Part shown: one piece after another, positions 43,742 through 57,194 of the stretch
Layout of the letters: every line of letters starts with the position of its first letter
How positions within the stretch are numbered: position 1 is the first letter of the stretch
Assembly: GCA_015227615.1 (NCBI GenBank)
Contig: JAALGZ010000003.1
Location: forward strand, 1,736,001-1,800,000
Reading direction: 5' to 3'
Source of the DNA: Labyrinthula sp. Ha
Lineage: Eukaryota; Sar; Bigyra; Labyrinthulida; Labyrinthulaceae
Length of the DNA: 64,000 bases
Notes under the pieces: model-generated
What the model saw: the letters and a program-made list of their open reading frames with translations, nothing else
What the model was told of the DNA's origin: nothing
Databases searched by the model: none
Translations under genes and position numbers: made by a program

Positions 43742-46262
43742 TTATCTATTTTCTGCTTCAAGTATATTTTTCTCTTCAACCATATCTTGAATTCGAATCC
43801 AAAGTAAACTATTTATTCTATAGTCAAAAAAATTGAAAACTAGTTTATTTTCTGCTTTCAAATAAATATCCAAAATAATATTAGGTCCAATAATAAACCT
43901 AGCAAATGTTTTGAACACAAATGACTCTTTGATATCAACTTCTTCTAAAAATCAACAGATAATTCTTGTAAAAGAAACTAAATTTACTGAATGTCCGAAA
44001 TTAATTTCTCTTCTGTTTGCATTAAAACCTTTAAACCTCAAATCTGAAACTTCAGGAAGTAATTCAGGAACAATATTTTTTTTCCTCTCTTGGATAAAAA
44101 AAAATAAAATTGAACTATGTAATGCAAGGTGTAAAACATATTCTCTTTCTTTTCTTGTATATTGTTTTAATAAAACTTCAATTAAATCTTTTCTTATTAC
44201 TCCAGTATCAATATATTTTATATAGTTTGAAAATACTTTTTTATTTGTTCGAAAAGCAAGTTGATGAAAACTTTCATCACGAATAAAGCTTCCCAAAGCT
44301 TGAGCTAAAAAAGAAGGTGCAAAAAAATATAAAATTCTCAGTCTCAGATAAATTTATATTCTTGAAATAAGAAAATATTCCTTCTTTAGAAAATATTTCT
44401 AACATCTCTTCGATTTCCTCTTCAGAAAAATTACATTTTTTAGCTTTTAGTTCAAACTTTTGAACTGTCATATAACTTGCTTTCTCTCGACAATTATCAA
44501 AAAATGAAACATAAACAGATTTAATCCAAATAAGTGGATCTAATAGGTTATGTTTATTTATGCTCCTTAACTGGCCTTTGATCGCATTCTCAAGACTCTT
44601 AGTAGAATCAACAGCGTTTTCAATAGGAAAGAAAATAGTTTTTTATCTTCACAAATATTTAATTTTCCAGAAATTTTTGATAAAAAAGATTTCAACATGT
44701 AATTTACAGTTTCTAGTGTTTTATTTTTCTTTAAAAAAGTTGTTAAAAAGTTCCAACAAATAAAACAGATGCTTTTGGTACATTTCTTAAAATACTTCCA
44801 CACCAAAATTTTAGTCTAAACAAATCATTTTTATTTAAGTTTATCATATTAAAAACAATTAAATAAATAACTTTTCTAATCATAAAAATATGATGAACTG
44901 AAGAAAAAAGTTCTTGTCTACCAAAATCATAAACACGTAAAAAGGTATCTTCAGTTCTGAAATCTGAAGACATTTTTTGCGCAATATATTGCTCAACAAA
45001 TTTTTGTCCCACATAGCTCTTGTTATCAATTCTTATTCAAAATCTATGTTATATTTTGGCTTTTTTGAGTTTCATGTTCAATAAAATATTGACAAGTTAT
45101 CATATTCTTTATTCTTTGAATGCTCAGATCATATTTTGTAATAGGTTTCAACGTATCGTCGTTAATTTGAAATATTTGATACTATTCCAAAACTAAAGTA
45201 GATTATGTTTCTTTTTTAAAACTTTTTCCATATAGTTTTTTAATAAAGAAGTATTGCCAGTTCTTCCATTACCTATAAATAAAAATAAACTAAATAAAAT
45301 ACCCATAAGAAAATTGGAACTTCTCCAAACCCACGATTTCTTTTATATTGAATATATAAAGCAGAAAGAACAAGTTTTTTCAACCTTTTATTTTCCCCTT
45401 ATGATCAATAAAAATATCATAGACATGAAGACCAAGAATAGAAGAATTTGAATCAACTATTTCTTGTAACTCAAAAATATCTTTTTTTGACAGCTTTATG
45501 GATCTTTGAGAATCTATATACCTTAAGCTCTTTATAGTTTTATTCCTTTTTAAGAAGTCTTTAATTGATGAAATAATAACTTTGTCTTGAATATCTTCTT
45601 CAATACTAAGAATTCAATATTTTGACAAAAAATACTCTATTTTAAAACCATTTTATTAACATATAAACTTTTAAATATATTTTATATATATTTTGCACTG
45701 AGTTTGTTTTTATATAGTCTAAATAATAATAATATAAAATATTTTTTTACCTTATCACTTTTATACTGGTTGATTTCAATAAACTGCAAAAAGAACTAAC
45801 TTCAGGAATATTACAGTAAGAAAACCTAAAATAAGCATATTAAAAAAACACTCCAATTTATTCAATTTCAAGTTTTTAAGTTTTTGAAGGTCTTTAAAAT
45901 TTCTTTCGTTGAAATAGGAGTTATAAAATCTAAACTCTAGGAAACGAAATAAAATACTTGAGTTTTTTCACAGCTGGAAAACAAAGGATAAATCTTACAA
46001 ATATAGATTTGAGAGCATGAAAAAGACAATATTGAAACCTAACAAAAAGATAAAAGAAGACAGAATACTCAATAAAAACACTTCCTTAGTTGGTTGGAAC
46101 CCTAAAACAAACCCTTTTATCCCCGTTTTGAACTTTTTCGGGTTTATTTGATTTTTATCACCACCACATTGCCTTAGATTTATTAACATACTTAAGATAC
46201 CATTTAATCTGAAACGTTTTTTATTACTTCTTTTTTCATATTGTTGTTTGATTGAGTTCCTA
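43742..46262 (-). pseudogene. ROCO-family paralogue (copy B), decayed
   Basis: This is collinear with 794-3433, with the same LRR, Roc and COR parts and seven introns of about 26-32 nt at the same positions. The last GT-AG intron before the P-loop is again 30 nt. It is broken throughout. The start-codon pair is lost (TAGGAAC in place of ATGATGAAC). Several one-base losses shift frame in the LRR and COR regions, and there are multiple stops. The P-loop reads GNGRTGNTS, losing the catalytic Lys, and G3 reads DFGRQELF, losing a Gly. Sequence divergence from copy A is high in exons, so this is an old duplicate, not an assembly echo. It still shows CAA where copy A has its TAA stop. Confidence 0.8.
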
Positions 46263-46349
46263 TTTTTTGTCTGTTTAAGTTGCGATTTTATTTTGTACTC
46301 TTAGGACATAAAGTAATTGCCCAAAATTAATTTGTGTAAGACAAACATT

Positions 46350-49300
46350 AAAATTCTAGGTTTTATAATTAAAAGACAAATATATCTGATTATACAAACA
46401 ACAACCTAATTGTTCACAAGAAAACCTTCTCCGGATATGTGAGCCTTCAAAAGCAAAGTTTTAAATAAATTTATTTGAATTTTGATGGCCTTACCATGCC
46501 TTAGCTTAGTTTCATCCTCCAACTTAGCAAGGAGGCAAAAAACATAGATCCTTTCTGTTCAAGAACTGCAAAGAGAAGGTTACAAGAGACTCAAGGAACA
46601 AATAAAAGTCAGCCAACACGCTGGCAGGCGGATTTTCTCAACATTGCCAGGAACATCTGCAGGTGTAGCGACATTCATGGTGGAAAACCTCGCCAGTTGA
46701 GTTTCTAAAGCCAGAGGACTTAGCGACAAAATCCTAGAACTGGTGTAAGGTTAAGGGAGATATGAAGTATTGCCTTTTATAACTGTTATGCACTCCACTC
46801 CAGATTTAGAACTAAAGTGAATTCAAAATTACTTTCAACACTTGAACATCCTATTAAGGAGAAAAACATTGGTACTTTTTGGTGATTCTTGTGCACAAGT
46901 ATCTAGAAAAGAGTTATTCATTTACAATGAACTTGGATATTCTAGCACAGCTAGTACTAATGAAAATCTAATTGATACTTCACTAAAAAACAACAAAGTA
47001 TCTATCATAAATCAGAGAACAGTCACAGGAAAGAAAGGTTCTCAAACCCGCAGCATGTACTTCCCAGGACCTCTCAGAGAAACCTATCTGAAATTAGTTT
47101 TATTATTAAAAACTCTTTATCTACTGTGCACGGGCTCAGCCGTAGGTTATCCAGCTTTAAAAATCTTTTGACAAAAAGGTAACACAATGATGTCCCCATC
47201 AAGTTAGAACTTTCCGGTATTCTTGTTAGTAAGAAATCATCATTTGTTCAACAACCAACTAAAATTATTGTTGCATCTGGAAATGACCCTGAAAATGTAA
47301 AACAAGAATGTGAATTTGTCTTCCAAACACCTAGAAACTAAGGCAACGTTTGTGCAAAAATACCTTGAGTTAACTAAAATAGTGCCTAAAATACAGAATA
47401 AATGAATCTATCAACAAATTTCATGACTGAAAGAGAGTTATAACTTTGGAAGAACGTTTAACCCAAAAACACAAGTGCTGGAATGCTGAAACATAGAGAA
47501 AGAGAAAATTTTTGTCCAAGGCTATCGGAGACAGTGAAAAACAGGACCATAACACCTGATATAATAATGCAGCAGCAGAAATACAGCAAGAGTTCCTAAA
47601 TATTAATAGTAGAAAAGTATACAAACTTATTCAGCTACTAAAGCCAATCTATAAAAAAACTATCATAATAAGACAGAATGAAGCTGGAGCAATCGTTAAC
47701 AAACACCAATGACTTGAGATCCTGAGAGAATATATGGAGAAGCAGTAACAATCTTCTATACCATCAACTGAAATTGCCGAAAGTGAAATGGAGCATTGTC
47801 GTCAACCGATTCTTGAACCGGATCTTACAAACGACATTGATATACACACATCTTCACTTGAAGAAGTTAAAATCATTATTTAATCCATAAAAAATAGAGC
47901 ACCTAGGAAAGATGAAACATATATACAATGAAATACACAAAGCCTCCGAAGTATTTCACAAACCTGGAATCCAAGCTATCTAAGACATCTTTAGAACATG
48001 CAAAATACCACAGAGAACCAAAGGTAAACTTTATTCTGGAGAGATACTCCATATATAAAAACTGAAAGGACCAGTTAATGACCCCAGCACGCACCGCCCC
48101 ATTGCATTGCTAAACACTATCTTTAAGATTCTAAAGAAAATCGTTAACAATAGATTAAAGTCTATTTTGCAGGAACTTCCAACATATCAAGCTGGTTTAA
48201 GAGGAATGAGGTCAACTGTTAATAAAATTAAAATACACCATAGGCTCATTAGGAAAACCTTGAAAGAAGACATCAAGTTCAAGCTCTTGTCTTTTTAGTT
48301 TTGTAAAGCCTTTAACAGCGTTGATCACGACTTCATTCAACTTTCACTTTATGAACACCATGTTCCTAAAAAGATAATGAAAATAGTAGGAAACTTATAC
48401 AAGTTGGCAACAGTCAACTCAGCTGGGAAAATGAACTTTTGAAATGTATTTAGTCCCTTCGTGGAGTTTTCCAAGGTGACTCTTTAGCTCCAGCTGTAAA
48501 TATTCTCTGCATCAACTCCATCATAAAACACATTCAATACAAGACACTCTGCAACCTACAACTTACTAATAGAAAGTTTAATTATCTTGCCTTTACTGAT
48601 GATATTGTTGTTATATTTAAGCAGGGTAAACACATAGTCAACTTCGTTTCTCAAATAAAAAAGATAGAAAATATTTCTGGACTCCAAATAAATATTGAAA
48701 AGTAAGGATACTTCTTATTGATCCTGGTTTTGCACTTACTTATAAAATACCAGACGAACATATAAATGATAATCTGGAACAAGTCTTCTGCGAGAACTGC
48801 GATAGATGTTTTGGTAATGAGCGGTTACTCAAATATCATCAATGCTCTAGGTTCTGTGATGGCAGTCCTAATAGGAGTCGGCGTAGAACCCTGGTAATGA
48901 AACATGCAAAACCGTAATTCAAACGGAACTACAACCTCAAGAAAATCTAATACGGGTAAATTAAAAAGAATTCCAATCTTTTAGCAGTTACTTTCATCTT
49001 TGAAATATTTTTTTATGCTGATATAGTTCCTCTTGCCTTAGAACACAAGATTTATGCTTGCCACGACAGACTAAAGAGATATAGAGATATTTTTTCATCT
49101 GCTTCAATATTTAAAAAGGTAAAGTTGAAATTCATAATAGCTGTGTTTCTTGCGCCGTTATTCAACAACGTTGAAAACTGGAATCTAAGTAACAGTCTTA
49201 TCGCCAAACTGAACTCACTCTCTAGAAGTATCAAGAAAGTGGTTGACAGCATCCAAACCAATAGTTTTAGGGTGAAACTGGAGGAATTCAGTGCTCTGGA

Positions 49301-50820
49301 ACTTATCAAACAGCGGAAGACATAATACAATGAATAAAAAAAAACATCCTGGATGAAGAAGTGAAGCAACTAAGAGAACATATCCAAAACAACTTGGCTC
49401 CTCCGAAAAAAACAAACCTGTCACATATGAAGAAGCGTTAAATATCCTAGAGTTTGTAGACAAACTAACGCCACCAGAGCACGAACCACCTCCAAACACT
49501 TCATCAAATGAGAGAACAACCTTATCTCAAACAACTTCAAACCTTGAACGAAGTGTAATACACGTTACGTCCTTTTTAAACTCACCGTTGAGCATCAAAG
49601 GGACCCTTTCTATTCCGCAAAGATTTCAAGCTCCTGCATGGAAAGTCAATCCTGCAACAATTCAATGCATGAGCGACAGCAGAACAGAATTTAACCCCCC
49701 CCCCCCTAATACATAAATTAGTAGCTAAACACGTTGGAAGTACTTCATTGCTGGGAACAGTGACTGAAAAGATCCTGGGAAACATAGAACTACGAGAACC
49801 CTGTTACCAATGTACTCGAACTCAGTTTCAACCAGCGAAATATGATAAAAATATTCCAAGTGGCTGTTAGATTAGCTTCCCAACACACCATGAATATTCT
49901 CAGAAAGAATAAACATCTCACACCCTGACCTTACTCATCATAGTTCTAACTAAATTTGATATCGCAAGGCAACAGATAACTGACCATCAACACGTACCCA
50001 ACCACTTCCAAAGATAAGAAACAACCGTAAATAGAAAATCTATCAGCATCCCTAACTAACACCCACTCAAAGCCCACCAACCCTCCCCCAACTCATACCT
50101 CTTATTAGGGGTGTTATTTGATAAAAATTACCAATAATTATTTGATAATCATTTTGATTCTGATTATCAATAAAAGAATCTGCATTTTGATTGATTATCA
50201 GTAAAATTATTTTCATTTTCATTATCAAATAATAATCAATAATAAATAGGTCCACCTGGCCTTGGAACGAAACGGTCCAACAACATATTTTTTATTTATA
50301 CTACGCACGAAAATACCTATGAATAGACCATATAGTCCGGAATAACCAGTAATAGAATGCAGCAGGGTGATATGTTGGGTTTCTTAACGAAACATTATGC
50401 TGCTGTATAACGGTAAGGCTCCTGCTTTAGTACTACCTCAGGACAGATTTGGCAAAACGATTTGTTACAGTAAAATAAGGTTCCACCGTTAAGAAACTTT
50501 AGTTATATGCTCCGTTCTTAGGAGAATTCCATACGGTGGCAAAATGAAATATAGCTTTTCTTGACCACTTAGCCAAAGGCCATGTGGCCAAATTTATTAT
50601 TGATTATCAATGATAATCAATAATCAATCAAAATAATTTGGGAATTATCAGAATCAATCAATAAGAAAAATATTGGGAAATCTTTTATTGATAAATTATC
50701 AATAAATCAAATAACACCCCTACCTCTTATATACCCTAGTGCTCCCGCGATCCAAAGAAGTCAACCTTATCCCCAAAGCCAAATGCCAGCTTGAGCGCAA
50801 AACCTAAAATTTCACACTTG
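46350..50820 (+). mobile_element. Decayed LINE, copy B, interrupted by a MITE
   Basis: This is the counterpart of 6345-10090, in the same orientation within the duplicated block. It shares most of the same lesions, so the LINE was already inert when the block was duplicated. It keeps RT motif B (about 48460-48500) that copy A lost. FTDD near 48597 replaces the catalytic FADD of copy A. The proline-rich C-terminal part is at about 49440-49560. A 617-bp hAT MITE lies at 50106-50722 near its 3' end. There is no MULE at the 46355 site. Confidence 0.75.
50098..50730. mobile_element. hAT-type MITE (copy 1), intact ends, 8-bp target duplication
   Basis: The element proper is 50106-50722 (617 bp). 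Its ends TAGGGGTGTTATTTGAT and ATCAAATAACACCCCTA are perfect inverses over 17 bp. CCTCTTAT is duplicated at 50098-50105 and 50723-50730. The first block (near 9999-10006) has a single CCTCTTAT and no insert, which proves the insertion. Both subterminal regions are rich in TGATTATCAATAA repeats. There is no coding capacity. Confidence 0.93.
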
Positions 50821-50830
50821 ATTGAGCCTC

Positions 50831-52587
50831 AAATCCTGATCAATACTACCAATATTCCCCAGCCCTCAACATGTTCTTTGACAAGATCCGTGAACTTGTT
50901 GATCTTATTTCAGTTTTGTGCAATGTCCGGTTTGTAATTTTATTTCAATCTTATTCAGGTAATATTATTTTAGGAAGATTCTAAGTAATTATCCAAGTTG
51001 TAACAAACGGACCTAATAGAAAAATTAGCTCTCATGATTCAGTAAATAAACCAATTATGTTTTAGTGTAGGGCCAGGGGCGATTGAAGCAAATACCACCA
51101 TAACCCAGGAGAACCGAATAGCATATAACGGCGGAAAATAGTTTCACGACACAAGGATACAAAAAAGGTTCCAATGAATAAAATGATATTACATAACCTC
51201 GGTGAGTATGTAAGTTAGGGTTTGGTGGTAATTTACTCCTTTGATCTACCACTACGTTTGCAATCCCGTTTGCTCTTAGTAAAGCCTAGTAATGGATATC
51301 TTTGCCTCATTTAGAATTTAATTTTATTACAAATTACTTTCCTAGGATCATTTGAGGTACCTAAATTGTTTTCATCATTGATGTTTCACTTGCAAGGAAC
51401 ATTTGTTTAGTTTCTATTTTCTGAATTCTTGAGTTTTTACCGGGTAATGTTTTAGTGAATAAATTAGTTACCCAGAAGAAATATGTGTGAGCCATCCTCA
51501 TCTCTACCATACATTCTCATACATTTCGTATACAGACAGAAGCATGAGTATTCTATCGCAAGATAGAAAATAGTTTCCTCTAAGGGCGCCTATTAGGGGA
51601 GTATATGAAGCAATTTTCTCACTATCTTGCTTCATAACAACTATTTATGTATCTCAATTCCTGGATTTGCTATTTCTGTAGGTTTCAGTTGGATATTGGT
51701 ACTACCAATGGTAATTATAGATTCGGATACCCTGTACAAAGCATAGTGTTTCTGTGTTCGAAGTAAGAGAAAAAATGGTGGCAGATGCAAAAGCATATGT
51801 AAACTTTAGGACAAAAAATGCAAACCCAGTGTTCCGGTGGTGCAAGAATAAGTGGTTTATTGGAGAATTAATTTTATTAATCTAGTTTTGCGCTTATGAG
51901 GTTAGGGGTCAGTGTTTAGGAAAAATTTTTTTTCTTACCACGATTCTGTAATTCGATGAATAGTTACTGTACAAAATTTTGATGATTTGTACGTATTGTC
52001 ATAGCTTCTTTCTTATATTTCACATTTTTCCAAGATTTCGCCAAGTCCTAAGGGTAAGATTCTAAACCCAAGATATCTTGGATTTTTAAGTCGGCAGTAA
52101 ATGAATCTTTTTCGTGTCTAGATTGCTGCTTGAAACTCAGTTTAACCCAAAAGGGGGGCAAAACGATTATCTTAGCTTTGCTCTATATTTTTGACAAGGA
52201 AGTTTTTTCGACTATACACCTCTTTACACTTTCCAGAAGATAGAAAGAGGAAGTATAAGTAGTTATGTTCCAACATAACAGCGTCGGAACCGAGAAAATC
52301 CGGCTCAAAAACGATATCCCGTTTTTTACCAGAAAACAAAATCGACTCTAACTCAATACTGCATTAACACAAAGGAAAAATACGAATGTGAAGAAGAGAA
52401 ATAAAACGTAGTATTTAAAGAGACGGCACAAAACAAGTATGACGGTTCAATATGGAACAGAATATACAGACCATGCATTGAACACAAATAATACCCGGGA
52501 GGGAACCTATCACAGTTAAGTGGTGTACATTTTCCCAGTTCTTAGAAAGTGTAAACCTCACCGAATTCTGCGAAATTTCAAAACAAA
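50831..52587 (+). other. Duplicated stretch, counterpart of 10091-11860
   Basis: This is nearly identical to the first block, with scattered base changes. The coding-like remnant at about 51730-51910 has Trp (TGG) where the other copy has a stop, and ends at different stops. No gene can be supported. Confidence 0.5.
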
Positions 52588-52928
52588 ATGGATTTTTACA
52601 GCCTGGACAACCTAGAGTTGAAAATAATTGAAGATATTGCTGAAATATCAAGTTTAAATGAGGAAAGGGAACCTGTTATAGAAGAACAACGAAACGAAGT
52701 ATCGACGTTTGATGGGAAAGAGTTTAAAGAGCCAAGAAAAGGTAGTTTGAAATGGTCTTATCTTGCAGAGATTTGTCTAGTGGGTAATTACTATTCACAA
52801 TCTTGGAAAAATCCTCGACTTACAAAAACAGAATGGAAAAAAGTTTTTCGTAACTTTCGCCGTGACTGTAATTTATTTGGGGCAAACGATGGATTAACCA
52901 GGTCTCGAAGATCAACAGAAAGACATTT
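52588..52928 (+). pseudogene. Second copy of the unknown 144-residue ORF, cut by an LTR element
   Basis: The first 113 codons match 11861-12199 with three amino-acid changes (Asn to Ser, Ser to Asn, Gln to Arg). At 52928 the match stops and the copia-type element begins. The remaining 30 or so codons are expected beyond the nested LTR elements, outside the window. Confidence 0.8.
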
Positions 52929-53100
52929 ATTAAATATAAATATGCTATTACATACATATTACAAAATACAATATAAACATAGTTACATGCCCTAAATACA
53001 GTTTACTGAAATAGTTATATACTATTTCATATTAAGCTTTAACGTATTCAGAGCAACCACTAAAATACAAAACAACAGGTTAACAGCCGAAGCAAATTGT

Positions 53101-54140
53101 TTGACATACCTAAGAAATAAATACAAGAGAATGAACTCCCACGACAACTGGAAACTTGGTAAGAAAGAACAGTATGTATCTTGGAAGTTGAAGATGAAAG
53201 CCCTCCTTCAGTTTAAAGGACTTTGGGGCCTCATAGATCCAACTGCATCAGCTACAACTTCTTTACTCCATAACTCAAGTACCTCGAATAATAATGACAA
53301 TTCTAATTCCAGTACATCTCAGACTGGAGGGCCCAGTTTGGCAACTCGAGCAAGATACGCTCGAGAAGGTGAAGCTAAATACCTCATTTACGTTCACCTC
53401 TCAGATGACCTTCTAGAACGTGTTTCAGACCTTGAAACAACTCTAAAAATATGGAATAAATTAGCGTCTTTATATGAGAGAAGTTCAGAGGAGGAGATGG
53501 AAAAGCTCTTAGAGTCACTAGACCAACCATCAGGAATATCATTTGAAGACAAGGTCCTGGATTATGACAGGAACCTCAAGAGGTATTTAAGGATCGGTGG
53601 AGTAATATCTACCAAACAACAAATATCCAAACTTCTAAAAATAGTACCGCATCCAGAGGTTTTAACTTTGAAATTAGCAAGATAAATCAGTCCGGATACC
53701 CACATATACGAGGTTTTATTCGCAAAGTTGCTTGTTTTAGCTGAAGAGCAAGACCACAAAAAGACTTCCAACAACAATAAAAATAAACAATTTATGTCCA
53801 AGAAGAGAAAATGGTGCCAAAGATGTAGAATGAAGAATCATTCGGCCATTGAATGTAGAAAACAAACCTGTACTTCTTGTAAAAGGGAAGGACATAATCA
53901 TTTAAGGTGTAGATCTAAACAGAAAGAGAAAATTCATACAAGTACCTTTCAAGACACATCGTCACAGGCCCAAGATAATACGAGAACGGAGTATTCTGAA
54001 TCACGCAGCACTGTATCGCAGAATTCAAGATACAACTTTTCAACTAATGTTGTTTCTTTTCACAACGTTTCATTGAATAACAATGGCGTATTACTAGACT
54101 CTGGTGCAAGTGCACACGTAGTATCACATCATTACGAATA
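53101..54140 (+). pseudogene. copia fossil: gag and protease region
   Basis: A gag-like segment of the copia type (QYVSWKLKMKALLQFKG) is followed by two CCHC zinc knuckles (CQRCRMKNHSAIEC and CTSCKREGHNHLRC) and the aspartic protease signature LLDSGASAHVV. This is part of the fossil at 52929-57194. Confidence 0.85.
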
Positions 54141-54144
54141 GAAT

Positions 54145-57100
54145 ATGCATAATATTAGAAATATCCCTGAGCAACTTGGAAAAACTATAAATAGTAGCAC
54201 AAAAATTAACAAAGTAGGAGATCTAACCATTGTTAACCATAAAAATAGACCGGTGACTGTTAAAAATGTATATATACTTAAAACAGAGAGTAAAACTGCA
54301 CTATTATCTGTTACACAATTAATAGACCAAGGATATATGGTGGAATTTAAGAACGAAAGATTTATTGTCAAAAAAGGAAACAAAGAAATGTTTTTATCCT
54401 TCAGAAAAAATAGGTTATATCAAATATTAGAAGGAAACATAATTACAAACATCATTCGAGAGTTAGATAACTGGCACAGACTTTTTGGTCACTGTTCCAA
54501 AGAATCACTTTTAAAAACTCTAAAACACTACAAGTTACCGATTTTAAATATTCCCAAAAACTGGTTTTGTGAAGTTTGCTCAAGAACGAAGCAAACAAGA
54601 AACCCGGTATTTAAAACAAAAATTTATAATCCATCAAAGCCTCTTGAAATATTTTACGCAGATACCGTCAAACTTAAAAGATCCAAAACTGCTAAAATTG
54701 GTTTTGTATTAGTAACTTGCGCCTATTCAAAATGTAGATTTATTAAAACCTTCCACCGCATTAAAGAAGCAACTAATTTATTAATAGAAATCTTAAAAAA
54801 ATATTGAAAGAAGAAGTTCATTTAAAATAAATACCTTCTACAGCGACCAAGGAAGAGAGTTTGATAATAAAAGTCTCAGAACATATCTCCAAAATAAAGG
54901 AATAACTTTGCGTTTTTCATCAAAATATTTACCAGAGGCTAATGGGACAGCTGAAAGATCCAACAGGACAGTCATAGTTATGACTAGGTCACTTTTAAAC
55001 GATTCAAACTTGCCCCTGAAATATTGGGACTATGCGGCACCTCATGCTGTACACTTGTTGAACAAGTTAGTCATAGGCTCATTGGAAAAACCTCCTATTG
55101 AGTTTGTGTTCCAAACTCAGAAGCGTTTTAAATATGAATATATTTTTTGCCAGGGCGTTTACTACATGAAAGATAAAATCTCAAATAAATTAGCAGCAAC
55201 TGAAAACCCAGGAAAATACCTAGGTCACTCTTCAGAGTCCGGAAAAGCGTATGTCCTTGATAATATATCCAAAAAGATAATAGTAACACGCAATATCAGG
55301 TCAAAAAACAACTCTTATGCAATAATAAAAAGGATCCAGCTTGCAGCAAATAAAGAGGATAAAAATAAAAAATCACTAAGGCAGCGTTTTGAAGATATCA
55401 GAAATGAACCAAGTAATGAAACTTCAGACAGCTGGGATGACCATTTTGTAAGAAGAACTACCAAGAAAACGAGTAAACCAGTTAGGTTTCACCCTGGAAT
55501 AACATCCAACTTTATAAACGGGAAAAGGATGAAACAGCTAAATATAGATCCAGTAGATATATTCAAAGTGAACCAACTGAAAGCGAATACAGTTCCATCG
55601 TCGTATTTTAAAGCGCTTAACTCAGCAGAAAAAGACCACTGGGAAGCTGCATATATGAAGGAAGTTAACAAATTCTCATCAATAACGAGCTGCAAGAAAA
55701 TCCAAAGAGATAGAATACCGAAAGATGCCAAAATATATCGTCTAGTTGAGCTTTTTTCTTAAAAAATATGACAGCATAGAGAAGAAAACCATATATAAGG
55801 TTCAAATGGCTGCAGACGGAAAGTTGATGGATGCTCGAACACTTACATACGCTCCTGTCAGCACCTTTGAAGCCATCAGCTTGTTCATAGCCAACGCAGC
55901 ACATTTGAACCATCATATTCTACAGCTGGATGTAGCAAATGCTTTCTTGAACGCAGAACTTCCATTTACAACATATCTTCAACTTCCTATGAAATATTAC
56001 AAGGAAAAAAATTACGTTTGGTCAACGTCAAAAGCAGTGTATGGGCTCAAAGAAAGCTCAAGAGCGTGGTTGCAGGAACTTCACAAAACATTTGAATCTA
56101 TCGGAATAACATCCTGCCTGGTAGAAAAGTCACTTTACAGGTGGAAGAGAGATGGAGAAACACTTGGATTTATTATTTCATATGTTGATGATTTGTTGAT
56201 TTCAGTCAAATACTTAGATGATGGTAATGCAATACTAAAAAAATCTCGAAAGTTTACGGGATAAGATAGACCAATCAAATTTCGAAGTTCGTAGGATTTA
56301 AAATTACTAATACGAACAAAAACATAAAACTATGTATTCAGAAATACATAGCTGAGGTTGCGAGGGGTTATGAACTCCAAGAGAGCAACCCGGTGCAGAC
56401 ACCTCGCCAACCGGGTCTTTACCCAACAAAAGGTAGTCAGTTTATTCAGAATACGTTGTTTCAGAGCATAATCGGGACGCGCTTATATATTTGTAGAACA
56501 GTTAGACCCGATATATCCTTTATCGTAAACCGTTTGAGCATATTTGCTCAAAGTCCAACAATAGAACACTTAAGAATGGCAAAAAGAATAGTTAAATACC
56601 TACTTTCAAGCTCGAATTTATCCATTGAATACGAAAAACGAACAGAAAAGAATGAGTTAAAACTATACACCGACAGCTCATGGAAAAATGTAATAGGAGA
56701 TTCGAGTAGCGTTGATGGATTCATACTATTTTGGAACAGCTCACCTATTTTATGGAAGACAAAGAAACAAAATACCATAGCAAAGTCAAGTAGCGAAGCT
56801 GAATTAGTTGGATACAGCCGCGGATTATCGAATACAATATGGGTTGCAAATATAATTAAATTCTTTGAAAGAAAAAACTTGAAGGTTGAAACATTCATCG
56901 ACAACTTAGGAGCTAAGAAAATTTTGGAAGGCAAAAATGTATCTCAAAATTCAAGACATATACGTCTACGTTATTTATTCTCAAGACAAGTGCTAGAAGA
57001 AACCAAATGGACTTTAGAACATATCCCTGGATTATCGAACCCAGCGGACATTATGACAAAACCTACCACCAGAGATCAATACGTAAAGATGGTAGGACTT

Positions 57101-57172
57101 ATATTCAATAATTTAAAGAAGAAAAGTAAAAGAAGAAGCAGAAGGAGAAGAAGAAAATTACAAGCATATTAA
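54145..57172 (+). pseudogene. copia fossil: integrase, reverse transcriptase and RNase H region
   Basis: The integrase zinc-binding segment (NWHRLFGHCSKESLL .. CEVCSRTKQTRN) is followed by core pieces (YLPEANGTAERSNRT). The reverse transcriptase has LDVANAFLNAEL and ISYVDDLLIS. RNase H has LYTDSSWKN and SSSEAELVGYSRG, ending with the typical copia HIPGLSNPADIMTKP. A basic tail overlaps the purine-rich tract. This is part of the same fossil. Confidence 0.88.
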
Positions 57173-57194
57173 ATATAAATATGCTATTACATAC

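Larger units (their letters stand above)
43742..52928. repeat. Duplicated block, copy B
   Basis: This is the direct repeat of 794-12200 without the MULE and with an added MITE (50106-50722). Divergence from copy A varies sharply along its length: high in the ROCO part, roughly 10-15 percent in much of the LINE, and almost zero at 46735-47435. The right end is broken by the nested LTR elements. Confidence 0.85.
52929..57194 (+). mobile_element. Ty1/copia LTR retrotransposon, fossil
   Basis: This is a fossil. The internal region has the copia order gag, protease, integrase, reverse transcriptase, RNase H. A 27-bp direct repeat (52929-52955 and 57168-57194, beginning ATTAAATATAAATATGC) marks the starts of the 5' and 3' LTRs. 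A purine-rich tract lies just before the second copy. The 3' LTR is interrupted after 27 bp by the gypsy-type element; its remainder should lie beyond 64000. The element is broken, with roughly five breaks in the coding region. Age cannot be read from LTR divergence here; the long surviving frames suggest moderate age. It inserted into copy B of the duplicated block after the duplication. Confidence 0.88.
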
